From NCBI RefSeq assembly GCF_003994255.1, contig NZ_ML133859.1, positions 79,592-143,591 of the forward strand: 64,000 nucleotides of DNA, given 5' to 3'. Both the position numbers and the translations under genes were made by a program. Positions within the stretch are counted from its first letter, which is position 1; every line of letters begins with the position of its first letter. Shown here one piece after another: positions 34,447-41,955 of the stretch. This stretch comes from Brachybacterium paraconglomeratum. Its GTDB lineage: Bacteria; Actinomycetota; Actinomycetes; Actinomycetales; Dermabacteraceae. The notes beneath the pieces are model-generated. The model did no database searches, had not been told where the DNA came from, and worked only from the letters and a program-made list of their open reading frames with translations.

Positions 34447-35927
34447 GCGGCTTCCAGGGGATGGCCCCGGAGCAGGCGCGCGGCCACGCCGAGCGGCTGC
34501 GCACAGGATCTCAGCGGGTCGACGAGATCCATGCCGAGCTCGACGCGTTCGTGCAGGGCGTCGACTGGGTGGGCCCGGACCGTGAGAGCTTCGTCCAGGA
34601 ATGGGCCGGTCAGGTCGGTCCGCAGGTCAGCTCGCTGTGCGAGCGCCTCCAGGGGCTCGGATTCGATCTCGAGGCGGAGGCCGACCAGCAGGATGCGGCC
34701 TCGGAGCCCGGCGGCGACGGCGGCGGCGACCCCGAGAGCCTGCTGCCCGAGAACGTCACCGACTTCCTGGACCGGCTCGACGAGGAGATCCGCGGACTGC
34801 CCGAAGGGCTCCAGCGGCTGCTCCCCGACACCCCCTGGGCGGAGATGATCGCGGGCGGCGTCGTCGACCTCGCTGAATGGACCGAGGGCGTCTTCGAGGG
34901 CGGCCGCGACGTCCTCAAGGGCCTGCCCGGACCGCTCGGCGACCTCTTCGACGGCCTGCCCGACGGGGACATCGAGATCCTCGACGAGCGCTCCGAGATC
35001 GAGCTCGGCGAGGAGCCCCGCCACGTGCAGGACAGCGAGGCCCCGCAGGACCTGGCCGATCTCATCTTCGACAACGACGAGACTCGCCGCGACATCCGGA
35101 CGGTCCCGCCGGGAGAGGGGTACGACCATCTGGATTCCGCACAGATCCGCATCCAGACCCTCCAGGGCGCCGACGGCACCGAGCGGTACATCGTGCACGT
35201 GCCACCGACCCAGGGCGCGGATCTGTGGTCGGAGGAGGGCGGTCTCCCGGGAACCCTCGAGGGATGGAACGGGCAGGGCCAGCCCTTCGGCTGGGCCAAC
35301 AACATCTACGCGATGGCGGGACGGGAGAATGCCGGGGCGAACGCCGTGACGGCCGCTATGGAGGAGGCCGGGATCCCCCCGGGCTCGGACGTCGCCTTCG
35401 TGGCGCACTCCCAGGGCGGTCTGGTCGCCGCGCAGCTGTCCGACGATCCCGCGTTCAACTCCACCACCGGCGCAGCGGGGACCTACAACGTCACCGACAT
35501 CTTCTCCGTCGGCTCCCCGGTGCAGACCTACACCCCGGCGCAGGGCTCGACCGATGTGGTGAACGTGCAGCATGTCCAGAACGAGGGGACCGACGGAGAT
35601 TTCGTCCCCACGCTTGATCTTGAGGGGCGCTCCTTCCGTCATCCCGGTGGCAATCCGGCGGAGAACGTGCAGGACGTGCACATGCAGACTCCGCACGAGA
35701 ACCCGGACTTCCCGCAGCAGGACGCGGCCCACAATGCGCACGATTCGGTGCACCGCGACGCGCACGACCCGTCCGTCTACTCGGAGACTTCCGGGTACTA
35801 CGGCACCCTGCGCGAGCACGGGGACCATCCCGCGCTCGCGGGCAAGGCCGACCGCATGGACGGCCAGTACATCGGGGAGGACGTCGTGCTCGTGGACGAC
35901 GTGGTCATCGACGCGCGCCGGATCTGA
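34443..35927 (+). CDS. WXG100-like N-terminal domain fused to an alpha/beta-hydrolase (putative type VII-secreted lipase)
   Basis: A 494-residue two-part protein with no Sec or Tat signal. Residues 1-90 form a helical hairpin with the turn motif Trp42-Val43-Gly44 (DWVGPDRESFVQEWAG), the WXG100 hallmark. An acidic linker (about 90-210) follows. Residues 220-494 form an alpha/beta-hydrolase: nucleophile Ser323 in VAFVAHSQGGLVAAQL, a probable acid in DGDFVP, and His-rich segments near 430-455 supplying the catalytic His. Overlap with the EspG-like gene indicates co-expression. A convergent lipoprotein gene lies 24 nt past the stop. The likely role is a secreted phospholipase or esterase toxin, but a cell-envelope lipase is possible. 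No ESX core genes are in the window. Confidence 0.72.
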   Translation: MSGFQGMAPEQARGHAERLRTGSQRVDEIHAELDAFVQGVDWVGPDRESFVQEWAGQVGPQVSSLCERLQGLGFDLEAEADQQDAASEPGGDGGGDPESLLPENVTDFLDRLDEEIRGLPEGLQRLLPDTPWAEMIAGGVVDLAEWTEGVFEGGRDVLKGLPGPLGDLFDGLPDGDIEILDERSEIELGEEPRHVQDSEAPQDLADLIFDNDETRRDIRTVPPGEGYDHLDSAQIRIQTLQGADGTERYIVHVPPTQGADLWSEEGGLPGTLEGWNGQGQPFGWANNIYAMAGRENAGANAVTAAMEEAGIPPGSDVAFVAHSQGGLVAAQLSDDPAFNSTTGAAGTYNVTDIFSVGSPVQTYTPAQGSTDVVNVQHVQNEGTDGDFVPTLDLEGRSFRHPGGNPAENVQDVHMQTPHENPDFPQQDAAHNAHDSVHRDAHDPSVYSETSGYYGTLREHGDHPALAGKADRMDGQYIGEDVVLVDDVVIDARRI

Positions 35928-35951
35928 CCGGCGCCGCCCGTGCGAGGGCGC

Positions 35952-36374
35952 TCAGGCCAGTCCGTAGTGCTCGAAGAAGTGGATGAAGCTGAGGGAACCG
36001 AACTGGTCGGCGACCTCGCTGCCGAGGAGCTCGCGGGGCTCCACCGTCGAACCGTCCGCGCCGTGCGCCGTGACCAGGACGGTCCGTGACCCGAAGCCCT
36101 CGTCCTTCTCGAAGATGTACTCGACGACGCTCCGCCAGACCGGATCCAGGGCGTCCAGGAGCTGCTCCTCGTCCACGTCGAAGCGGATGTCTCCGCGCAG
36201 GCTGGTGCGCATGGTCCCGCCGCCGCTGGTCTCCATCTCGGAGGAGGTCACGTGCTCGAACTCCTCCACCGGGTCGTTCAACGAGTCCGTGCGCGACGGC
36301 AGCAGACGCCCGCAGCCCGCCAGCGCGGCGATCATGCCCGCAAGTCCTCCGGCCATCAGCACTCGCCTCCGCAT
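35952..36374 (-). CDS. Small lipoprotein facing the WXG100-lipase gene (candidate immunity protein)
   Basis: A 140-residue protein: Arg-rich start (MRRRVLMAGG), hydrophobic segment, lipobox LAGC at about residues 17-20, then an acidic soluble domain (DSLNDPVEEFEHVTSS at its start) without a family I recognise. ATG 36374 is chosen over GTG 36398 because AGGAG lies 7-11 nt upstream and the signal peptide then begins properly. It is expressed on the opposite strand to the lipase gene, end to end. A surface lipoprotein beside a type VII lipase would suit an immunity role; this is inference only. Confidence 0.6.
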   Translation of the reverse strand: MRRRVLMAGGLAGMIAALAGCGRLLPSRTDSLNDPVEEFEHVTSSEMETSGGGTMRTSLRGDIRFDVDEEQLLDALDPVWRSVVEYIFEKDEGFGSRTVLVTAHGADGSTVEPRELLGSEVADQFGSLSFIHFFEHYGLA

Positions 36375-36499
36375 CCGCTCCGCCTCTCCTGATCCCACCG
36401 CTGCGATTGCTCCAGCATCGCAGATCCTGCCTGCTCCCTCACCGTCGTCGCGTCTCCCCGGTCCGCCCGCTGAGCTCCGGGCCCCGGCGTCCTGCGCGC

Positions 36500-37426
36500 T
36501 CAGCGCTCCGCGAGGTACAGCGGCTCGCCGTCGATCGTCTCGATGGAGAACAGGGCAGAGCCCCGCTCCCCCTCGGCCAGCTCGAGGGCGACGATCGCGG
36601 TCGCCCGGTCACCGTCGGTGAGCGCGCCGATGTCCCGGAGCGGGGCGGCGGTCGCGACGTCGAGGTCCATGTGGCAGCTGGCCCAGGACATCGACTCGAG
36701 GCAGAGGTAGAGGTCCTCGGTCGGGACCGTGCCGCCGGGCCCCGTGTACGCGACGTCGACCGTGGCCAGCACGTATCCCGCGCTCGGGTCGGGCGGGGGA
36801 TTCGCGGGGTCGGCGGCGACGGCGGCGTCCGCATCCCAGTCCACATCGGTGACGGTCACCTCGACGACCCCGCCGCTCACCGTCGGCCAGGACAGGGTGT
36901 GCTCCCCGAGCGTGGCGGGACGGTCGTAGGTGCCGGCGTCCGTGACGACCGCACCGGAGGCATCGGTGACCCTGCCCGGCGTGTACATGCTCGAGTACCC
37001 GCCGACGGGATCGCTCATCACGTACGGCGCACCGCCGTAGATGTACGCCAGCCCGCCGAGGACGAGAACCAGCACGAGCACGAGGCCCGACACGGCGAGC
37101 GCCAGGGAGGACAGCACGATCGCGACGATCGGCAGCGCGCTGCTCCGGGCACGCTCCGGCGGCGCCGACGGGGGCGGGAGCAGCGAGGGGTCGGACCAGG
37201 TGTCCGACTGCGCAGGTTCTGCCTGCGCGGTGTCGGACTGCGCGGTGTCGGCCTGCGCGGTGTCGGACTGCGCGGTGTCGGCCTGCGGGGTGTCGGCCTG
37301 CGGGGTGTCGGCCTGCGGGTCATCACGCAGCGTGGGCGCGAGCAGCACCCACGGAGCGGGAGCAGGGTCTGCCGCGCCGTCGGGGGCGAGGGCAGGCAGG
37401 GGCTGAGGCGAGGAGCCGTCGGACAT
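36500..37426 (-). CDS. Membrane-anchored DUF4352-like protein (paralog B2) with pentapeptide repeats
   Basis: A 308-residue protein. Residues 36-75 are eight five-residue repeats of the form (P/A)-Q-(A/S)-D-T, encoded by a 15-bp tandem array. A membrane helix (about 98-122, IVAIVLSSLALAVSGLVLVL inside it) follows, then an outer domain with GTYDRPATLGEHTLSW, VTDVDWDAD and the ending ETIDGEPLYLAER. It is the closest relative in the window of the 14868-15869 protein. The two Cys residues (CLESMSWASC) might form a disulphide. Function unknown. Confidence 0.76.
   Translation of the reverse strand: MSDGSSPQPLPALAPDGAADPAPAPWVLLAPTLRDDPQADTPQADTPQADTAQSDTAQADTAQSDTAQAEPAQSDTWSDPSLLPPPSAPPERARSSALPIVAIVLSSLALAVSGLVLVLVLVLGGLAYIYGGAPYVMSDPVGGYSSMYTPGRVTDASGAVVTDAGTYDRPATLGEHTLSWPTVSGGVVEVTVTDVDWDADAAVAADPANPPPDPSAGYVLATVDVAYTGPGGTVPTEDLYLCLESMSWASCHMDLDVATAAPLRDIGALTDGDRATAIVALELAEGERGSALFSIETIDGEPLYLAER
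37201..37320. repeat. Eight-copy 15-bp in-frame repeat
   Basis: Eight contiguous 15-bp units, most close to TGTCGGCCTGCGCGG, lie inside the DUF4352-like gene. They keep the reading frame, so gain or loss of units would only alter linker length in the cytoplasmic tail. Confidence 0.93.
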
Positions 37427-37596
37427 CGGTGACCGCCAGGGGTGCAGAAGGGACCAGGAGCCCGCGCTTCCGGTGGCCCGTGCGGCAGCGGTGAGCGGAA
37501 TGTAGCAGGTCGCACCGCGATTCCCGCATTCTCGTCACCGACTCGTGACCGTGGGGGCCGGCGGGCCGCGCGGGGCGTCCCGCTACGCTCGCCGAC

Positions 37597-38346
37597 ATGG
37601 CCGCGACATCGCCCGTCCCGACCCCTCCCGTGAGGCTCCGCCGGGTGGGGACGGTCCTCGTGGTGCTCGCCGGAGGGCAGCTGCTCGCCGGCGTGCTCGT
37701 GGTGCTGCTCGCCTCTCCCGCCTCGAGGCTCCTCGCCCTCGCAGCGGTGCTGGTCGCTCTCGCGACGTGGCCCGTGGCGGCCTCGACGCTGCGTCCGCGC
37801 GCCCCAGGTGCGGTGACGGCGGCGGACGCCCTGACCCTGCTCCGCCATCTCGGGGCAGGTGCGCTCGCGGCGGCGACGGTGCTGGTCCTCGGCGGGGAGC
37901 TGGCCGCGCGGTCGTGGCCGCTCGCCGCGCTGATCGCGACGACCCTGGCCACCGACGCGATGGACGGACCTGTCGCACGGCGCACCGGCAGCGCCGGTCC
38001 GATCGGTGCCCGGATCGGCATGGAGGCCGACGCCGCGCTGGTGATGGTGCTGTCGGTGCTCGCGGCGACGGTGGTGGGACCGTGGGCGCTCGCGATCGGG
38101 CTGATGCGCTATGCCTTCGTGGCGGCCACGCGGGTGCGGCCCGCGCTGCGGGAGCCGCTGAGCTTCAACCAGTTCCGGCGGCTCGTCGGCGGCGGTCAGG
38201 GGGTCGCGCTGCTGAGCGCGCTGGTCCCCGCCGTCCCCGTCCCGGCGGCGGCCGCGGTGGTCGCCCTCGCCCTGGCCCTGCTCGTGGTCTCCTTCGGACG
38301 GGACGTCATCCGCCTCGAGCGTGCGCAGCGGTCGGCACCCCGCTGA
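37597..38346 (+). CDS. CDP-alcohol phosphatidyltransferase family protein with a changed metal-site Asp
   Basis: A 249-residue integral membrane enzyme with about six helices. The family motif is D-x2-D-G-x2-A-R-x8-G-x3-D-x3-D. Here Asp120, Asp123, Gly124, Ala127, Arg128, Gly137 and Asp145 are present, but residue 141, the third Asp of the motif, is Gly (codon GGC; GAC would be Asp). That Asp helps bind the catalytic metals in known enzymes, so activity transferring a head group to a CDP-activated lipid is doubtful. TACGCT lies 7 nt before the ATG. The stop codon overlaps a likely CTG start of the next gene. Confidence 0.78.
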   Translation: MAATSPVPTPPVRLRRVGTVLVVLAGGQLLAGVLVVLLASPASRLLALAAVLVALATWPVAASTLRPRAPGAVTAADALTLLRHLGAGALAAATVLVLGGELAARSWPLAALIATTLATDAMDGPVARRTGSAGPIGARIGMEADAALVMVLSVLAATVVGPWALAIGLMRYAFVAATRVRPALREPLSFNQFRRLVGGGQGVALLSALVPAVPVPAAAAVVALALALLVVSFGRDVIRLERAQRSAPR

Positions 38347-38630
38347 GGGGGCGCCGGGCCCACCTCTCCTTCGGCATCCCCCTGTTCGCCCCCGACGGCC
38401 TCGGCCGCCTGGGCCTGCTGGCACTGCTGTACGCGCCGCTGGCAGCGCTGGAGCAGTTCCGGCCCGCCGTACGCTACGTCCTGATCGGCTACACGGTCCT
38501 CACGATCGTCCTGTACTTCGTCATGGGTCCGCCGTTCATGGCGGTCGGCCTGCTGACGAAGGCGGTCGAGGCGATCCTGGTGTTCCTCCTCGTCGTGGAG
38601 GCGGGCAGGGCGCGGAGAGCGGCCCGCTGA
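38343..38630 (+). CDS. Small multi-pass membrane protein, probable CTG start
   Basis: A 95-residue protein with three membrane segments (LGLLALLYAPLAALEQF; YVLIGYTVLTIVLYFVM; LLTKAVEAILVFLLVVEA). The hydrophobic pattern and codon bias are clearly coding, yet no ATG, GTG or TTG lies in frame anywhere before the first helix; the frame upstream is the shadow of the preceding gene. CTG at 38343-38345 overlaps that gene's TGA exactly as ATGA overlaps do (CTGA) and gives MRGRRAHLSFG-like start. Alternatives are a lost start codon (pseudogene) or a sequencing error. No function recognised. Confidence 0.55.
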   Translation: MRGRRAHLSFGIPLFAPDGLGRLGLLALLYAPLAALEQFRPAVRYVLIGYTVLTIVLYFVMGPPFMAVGLLTKAVEAILVFLLVVEAGRARRAAR

Positions 38631-38631
38631 A

Positions 38632-38674
38632 GTGACGTCTCGGTCACGTCTCCGCGTCGGTCACTTAGAGTGAC
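38632..38674 (+). promoter_or_regulatory. GTGAC/GTCAC half-site array before hsdM
   Basis: Two inverted repeats share the GTGAC half-site: GTGAC-N6-GTCAC (38632-38647) and GTCACT-TAG-AGTGAC (38660-38674). The octamer TCGGTCAC is also directly repeated 17 bp apart. TAGAGT (38666-38671), a -10-like hexamer, falls in the centre of the second repeat. This looks like an operator controlling the restriction-modification operon; no regulator gene is adjacent. Confidence 0.55.
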
Positions 38675-38692
38675 TGGCACAGATTCACCTTG

Positions 38693-40684
38693 ATGGAAGC
38701 GAGCCGCGCCCCCGTGTTCAACCACGCCTCGTTCATCTGGTCCGCCGCGGACATCCTGCGCGGGACCTTCAAGCAGCACCAGTACGGGGACGTGATCCTG
38801 CCGTTCACGGTGCTCGCGCGCCTGGACGCCGTGCTCGCCCCGACGAAGCAGGCGGTGCTCGCGGCGGTCGACGGGTTCGAGGCCGGGGAGCGCGTGCCCG
38901 AGGCGTACCTGCGCCGCAAGGCCGGCCACGAGTACTCCTTCTTCAATCGGTCCCGACATGATCTGCAGTCTTTGCAGGGCGATGCGGACAACCTCGAGGA
39001 GAACCTCCGCGACTACGTCAACGCCTTCTCGCCGAACGTCCGAGACATCTTCGAGCAGTACAAGATCGAGGACACGATCGTGGATCTGGCGCGGCACGAT
39101 CTGCTGCTGCAGATCCTCCAGCACTTCGCGAAGGTGGACCTCCACCCCAAGGTCGTCTCGAACGAGCAGATGGGGCACATCTTCGAGGAGCTGATCCGTC
39201 GCTTCGCCGAGGCGAGCAACGAGACCGCCGGTGAGCACTTCACCCCGCGCGAGGTCATCGAGCTGATGGTGACCCTCCTGGTCGCGGGCGACCAGGACCT
39301 CGGCAAGGACCATGTGGTGCGCAGCGTCTACGACCCGACGGCGGGCACCGGCGGCATGCTCTCGGTGGCCGACGACAAGATCAAGGCCCACAACACCACC
39401 GCGCAGGTGAACCTGCTGGGGCAGGAGATCAACCCGGCCTCCTACGCGATCTGCAAGGCCGACATGGTGGTGAAGGGCCAGCCGATCGAGAACATCGTCC
39501 TCGGCAACACCCTCACCCAGCCCGCCTTCCGCGGGCAGACCTTCCACTACGGCCTGTCGAACCCGCCCTTCGGAGTGGACTGGAAGCAGTCCCAGAAGGT
39601 GGTGAAGGAGGAGCACGACGTGCGCGGCTTCGCGGGACGGTTCGGGCCGGGTCTGCCGCGCGTCTCCGACGGGTCGCTGCTGTTCCTGATGCACCTGCTC
39701 GCCTCGCTGCGGGATCCGCGGCCGGAGGAGGACAACCATTCGGCGGGTCGGGGCGCCATCGTCCTGAACGGCTCGCCGCTGTTCACGGGCGGAGCGGGCT
39801 CCGGCGAGTCGAACATCCGAAAGTGGGTACTGGAGAACGACTATCTCGAGGCGATCATCGGCCTGCCCACCGACATGTTCTACAACACCGGCATCGCGAC
39901 GTACGTGTGGATCCTGTCGAAGGACAAGGCGCCGGAGCGTCGCGGCAAGGTGCAGCTGATCGACGCGACCGACATGTTCGTGAAGATGCGCAAGTCCGTC
40001 GGGTCGAAGCGTCGGATGCTCTCCGCGGAGAACATCCGCACGATCTCGGAGCTGTACAGCGGCTTCTCCGAGTCGAAGCAGTCGAAGATCTTCGCCACGA
40101 CGGACTTCTTCTACCGCACGATCACGGTCGAGCGGCCGCTACGCCTGAGCTACGCCGTCACACCGGAGCGGATCGAGCGGGTCATGGCGGCGCGCCAGGT
40201 CGCGAAGCTGAAGGAGCCCGATCAGGCTGCGCTGCGTTCCGCACTGGTGGCCGCCGCCGAGGAGTCCGACGGGACGGTATCGACCAGCCGCGCCGAGTTC
40301 ACCGAGTCGCTGAAGACGAACCTCGCCGCGCACGGTTCGTCCCTCTCCCCCGCTCTGCTCAAGGTGGTGCTCGCCGAGCTGGGTGAGCACGACGAGGCGG
40401 GAGAGCTGGTCACGAAGGCGGGCAAGCCCGAGTCGGACGCCTCCCTGCGGGACACGGAGAACGTGCCGTGGGAGGAGGACGTGGACGAGTACCTGCAGCG
40501 CGAGGTGATCCCCTTCGTTCCCGACGCCTGGATCGACCACGCCAAGACCAAGGAGGGCGCCGAGATCCCCTTCACCCGCCACTTCTACGAGTACGTGCCG
40601 CCCAGGCCGCTCGAGGAGATCGACCGCGACCTCGACGAGGTGCTGGGACGGATCCGGAAGAGGCTGGAGGAAGTACAGCGATGA
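38693..40684 (+). CDS. hsdM: Type I restriction-modification DNA methyltransferase subunit
   Basis: A 663-residue N6-adenine methyltransferase subunit. The helical N-terminal HsdM_N domain (about 5-150) is followed by the catalytic domain with the SAM-binding motif DPTAGTGGML (Asp214 onward) and the target-adenine motif NPPF at Asn290. C-terminal residues (about 520-663) form the helical region that contacts HsdS. ATG 38693 is used; a TTG directly before it is an alternative. First gene of hsdM-hsdS-hsdR-NYN; each gene overlaps the next by 1-4 nt. Together with HsdS it methylates host DNA at the recognition site. Confidence 0.95.
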   Translation: MEASRAPVFNHASFIWSAADILRGTFKQHQYGDVILPFTVLARLDAVLAPTKQAVLAAVDGFEAGERVPEAYLRRKAGHEYSFFNRSRHDLQSLQGDADNLEENLRDYVNAFSPNVRDIFEQYKIEDTIVDLARHDLLLQILQHFAKVDLHPKVVSNEQMGHIFEELIRRFAEASNETAGEHFTPREVIELMVTLLVAGDQDLGKDHVVRSVYDPTAGTGGMLSVADDKIKAHNTTAQVNLLGQEINPASYAICKADMVVKGQPIENIVLGNTLTQPAFRGQTFHYGLSNPPFGVDWKQSQKVVKEEHDVRGFAGRFGPGLPRVSDGSLLFLMHLLASLRDPRPEEDNHSAGRGAIVLNGSPLFTGGAGSGESNIRKWVLENDYLEAIIGLPTDMFYNTGIATYVWILSKDKAPERRGKVQLIDATDMFVKMRKSVGSKRRMLSAENIRTISELYSGFSESKQSKIFATTDFFYRTITVERPLRLSYAVTPERIERVMAARQVAKLKEPDQAALRSALVAAAEESDGTVSTSRAEFTESLKTNLAAHGSSLSPALLKVVLAELGEHDEAGELVTKAGKPESDASLRDTENVPWEEDVDEYLQREVIPFVPDAWIDHAKTKEGAEIPFTRHFYEYVPPRPLEEIDRDLDEVLGRIRKRLEEVQR

Positions 40685-41955
40685 GTTGGGACTGGCAGCG
40701 CTCCGCAATCGGGAAATCTCAGATCAACGCACACAAAAATGGCGAACTCCGAGTTGGCGATATCGCCCTACTCATCAACGGCCTCCCCTACGAAGCTGAA
40801 CACTTCGGTGACACCGGAGAGCCGCTAATCCGAATTCGCTCTCTACTTAACACAGAAGAGACTACGCGTTATAGCGGCCCGAATTTGACAGATTATCGCG
40901 TAACGCCCAAATCGCTCCTCATAGGGATGGATGGCGACTTCAACGTCGGGCGTTGGGGTCAGAATGAACCAGGGTTACTCAACCAAAGAGTTCTCGCCCT
41001 AGAGGGCCCCGAGAGCACCCTGAGGTGGATCGAATACTGCCCCCCCAACACGCTCTCAATAATCAACGATCTGACATATGCCACCACAGTGAAGCATTTG
41101 TCCTCAAAGCAGGTTTCGCGAGTCAGAGTGCCCTGGCCGGGAAAGCATCGTGTCGACTCAATCGTCGATAGACTCGACCGCGAGACCGCCGAGATTGACA
41201 CCCTCGTTGCCGAACTTTCCACCGCCGAAGAGCTAGCTCGCGAGCATCACGGTGCAGCGCTCGAGAGGCTCATCGTTACCGATGGACCAATGCCTTCCGA
41301 ACTGCGTCGCCACCACCCGATTCGAAAGTCCGGAACGAGTGTCAACGGCGCCCCTTGGCCCGCTGAACCAGGCGAGCCCGGCGTGCTGAAGACGGGGGCC
41401 GCCTCCCGGAGGGAATATCGACCCCATGAGAACAAAGCCGTCATCGACCCGATTGAGCAAGCACGACTCTCGACGCCCGTAGAGGCTGACCGCGTACTCG
41501 TCAATCGCGCCAACACGCCGTCGAACGTCGGCGCCGCTGCGTACGTCGAGCACGGCAGTGATGATCTGTTTCTCTCCGACAAGCTCTGGTCGATCGATTT
41601 TCAAGGCGTCAACGAGTATTTCGCCTTCGCAATGCAAACCCGCCTGTACCAGGATCAAGCGAGCCAGCGAGCCGTCGGCACGAGTCTCTCTATGCAGAAC
41701 CTTCCTTACGACGAGTTTCTGTCGATTCGGCTCCCGGTTCCGTCAGTTGAGCGGCAGCGTTCCATCTGCGCGACCCTCCGAGATGAGCAGCGCTTGATCA
41801 ACGCTTCGGTGTCCGATCTCGACCGCGCTATCGCCCTCGCCAAGGAGCGCCGTGCCGCGCTGATCACCGCCGCGGTCACCGGTCAGATCGACGTCACGGC
41901 CAAGCGTCGACCAGCGGCCGAGCAACTCGAGGACGACATCAAGGAGCTGTCATGA
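40681..41955 (+). CDS. hsdS: Type I restriction-modification specificity subunit
   Basis: A 424-residue DNA-recognition subunit. Two target-recognition domains (about 1-155 and 200-375) are each followed by a helical spacer: VDSIVDRLDRETAEIDTLVAEL after the first and LINASVSDLDRAIALAKERR near the end. The start overlaps hsdM by 4 nt (ATGA). The base composition is far lower in GC than its neighbours, especially the first 500 bp, with codons such as AAA, AAT and TTA rare elsewhere here. That is usual for recognition domains exchanged between strains. The target sequence cannot be read from the protein. Confidence 0.92.
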   Translation: MSWDWQRSAIGKSQINAHKNGELRVGDIALLINGLPYEAEHFGDTGEPLIRIRSLLNTEETTRYSGPNLTDYRVTPKSLLIGMDGDFNVGRWGQNEPGLLNQRVLALEGPESTLRWIEYCPPNTLSIINDLTYATTVKHLSSKQVSRVRVPWPGKHRVDSIVDRLDRETAEIDTLVAELSTAEELAREHHGAALERLIVTDGPMPSELRRHHPIRKSGTSVNGAPWPAEPGEPGVLKTGAASRREYRPHENKAVIDPIEQARLSTPVEADRVLVNRANTPSNVGAAAYVEHGSDDLFLSDKLWSIDFQGVNEYFAFAMQTRLYQDQASQRAVGTSLSMQNLPYDEFLSIRLPVPSVERQRSICATLRDEQRLINASVSDLDRAIALAKERRAALITAAVTGQIDVTAKRRPAAEQLEDDIKELS

